Source: Thermohalobaculum sp039028795 (lineage in GTDB: Bacteria > Pseudomonadota > Alphaproteobacteria > Rhodobacterales > Rhodobacteraceae). Taken from it: DNA of 64,000 bases. The position numbers and the translations under genes are program-made. The notes beneath the pieces are model-generated. The model searched no databases, was not told the DNA's origin, and was given only the letters and a program-made list of their open reading frames with translations. The stretch is from assembly GCA_039028795.1 (NCBI GenBank), contig JBCCHJ010000005.1, forward strand, positions 1-64,000, written 5' to 3'. Positions 63,354-64,000 of this stretch are shown here, piece after piece. The first letter of the stretch is position 1, and each line of letters begins with the position of its first letter.

Positions 63354-64000
63354 TCAGTTGTTGTTCTGCTCGCCCTCTTCATCCTCGGCGCGCGCATCGC
63401 GGCGGCCATCTACCCAGTAGCCTTTGAACTCGGCGCCTGACGCATAGGTCATGGTACCGAAGCCGTGCTGGCGGCCGTTTTCGAATGCGCCTTTATAGAT
63501 GTCACCATTGGCATAGCGGGCTTCGCCCTCGCCATGGATCTCGCCGTCTTTCCAGCCGCCGACATAGATGAAGCCGTCTTTCAAGGTCAGCTTACCGCTG
63601 CCCTGGCGTTTGCCTTCCAGGAAGTCGCCTTCGTAAATAGCGCCGTCCGGATAGGTGATCTTGCCCTTGCCGGCCTGTTGACCTGCGGTCCAATTACCCT
63701 CGTAGACGTGCCCATCTGCATAGGTCATCATGCCTTGGCCGTCATGTTTGGCATCGACGAACGTGCCTTCATAAACCGAGCCGTTGGCATATTTGGCTGT
63801 ACCCTGGCCAGTGATCACCCCGGCTTTCCAGTCGCCTTCATAAAAGCCACCGTCGGCATAGGTGATCTTGCCCTTGCCTTCCGGGGTTCCGTTGGCGAAT
63901 TGGCCTTCATAGGTTGATCCGTTCGGATAGGCGGCCTTGCCCTGGCCTTCGATCCGGCCTTCTTTCCAGTCGCCTTCATAGACATAACCGTCAGCGCCAG
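63354..64000 (-). CDS. MORN-repeat protein, 5' part outside the window
   Basis: Open from 64000 to the stop at 63354 (about 215 codons), with no upstream limit seen. It consists of about nine ~23-residue MORN repeats (YEGDW/YEGQF/YEGTF spacings; GKGKITYADGGFYEGDWKAG is one example), the last one diverging (EFKGYWVDGRRD), then an acidic tail ARAEDEEGEQNNN. MORN repeats mediate membrane or protein contacts; no enzymatic domain is visible. The DNA repeats of 69 bp are clear and are the basis of the call. Confidence 0.92.
   Translation of the reverse strand, partial: GADGYVYEGDWKEGRIEGQGKAAYPNGSTYEGQFANGTPEGKGKITYADGGFYEGDWKAGVITGQGTAKYANGSVYEGTFVDAKHDGQGMMTYADGHVYEGNWTAGQQAGKGKITYPDGAIYEGDFLEGKRQGSGKLTLKDGFIYVGGWKDGEIHGEGEARYANGDIYKGAFENGRQHGFGTMTYASGAEFKGYWVDGRRDARAEDEEGEQNNN

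Noticed and set aside
63354..64000. Regular 69-bp repeats as a CRISPR array
   Set aside because: The repeats are in frame and encode MORN units; no constant repeat with variable spacers.

Overview
The window is ordinary chromosomal DNA of an alphaproteobacterium, most likely a marine Rhodobacterales (Roseobacter group) species. The evidence is the gene order: nagZ-scpA-scpB, rpmF-plsX-fabH-ihfA-MerR, nrdR-ribD/ribE-ribBA-ribH-nusB, hdaA-ppk1-ppx, a short prolyl-tRNA synthetase, a single LolC/E-type permease with LolD, DUF1127 and DUF1467 proteins, and GC-rich coding sequence. I see no insertion sequence, integrase, prophage, CRISPR array or rRNA. One tRNA gene is present, tRNA-Pro(GGG).

Layout. 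1-3158 (+): the end of a SPOR protein (its frame looks broken at the left edge), nagZ, scpA and scpB, for peptidoglycan recycling and chromosome segregation. 3424-8758 (-): a double-length dCTP deaminase, tRNA-Pro, a MerR regulator, ihfA, and the lipid-synthesis block fabH-plsX with rpmF and a YceD-type protein; bamE diverges from it. 9348-15360 (-): an MFS transporter, an L,D-transpeptidase, a periplasmic beta-propeller-like protein, nusB and three riboflavin genes. 15517-20149 (+): a capsule module (KpsS-like, outer-membrane export lipoprotein, two-domain KpsC-like) lying in opposite orientation between the riboflavin genes and ribD-nrdR. 21934-25490: a secreted DM13 protein, glyA, an EAL protein and NAD kinase. 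25580-34809 (+): AI-2E-type permease, hdaA, ppk1, ppx, proS and the lipoprotein-release transporter. 34885-40276: accessory metabolism (SDR, gamma-butyrobetaine-hydroxylase-like dioxygenase, GST-like protein, DoxX-like and NTF2-like proteins, agmatinase-family ureohydrolase). 40481-46982: two DUF1127 genes with a shared upstream element, dnaE, a sulfurtransferase, a small secreted protein with a structured 3' region, methylmalonyl-CoA epimerase and DUF1467. 46986-55207 (-): EI24 permease, nitroreductase, a small conserved protein, a tandem two-domain GNAT acetyltransferase, a DUF1501/DUF1800 secreted pair and a large unrecognised membrane protein. 55429-64000: an enolase-superfamily enzyme, an M81 peptidase, a small membrane protein with a sequestered Shine-Dalgarno, aspS with an attenuator-like leader, an orphan KpsS/KpsC-like protein, a peroxiredoxin, a vWA protein and a MORN-repeat protein running off the right edge.

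Most of the window is housekeeping. The parts that merit a second look are small: the shared DUF1127 upstream element, the anti-Shine-Dalgarno-containing 3' region near 46193, the tandem GNAT gene, the aspS leader, the sequestered ribosome-binding site near 58290, a diverged intergenic repeat pair (31238 and 60682), the degenerate GTP cyclohydrolase half of RibBA, and the unrecognised 683-residue membrane protein. All functional calls are by reading the sequence; no database search was run.
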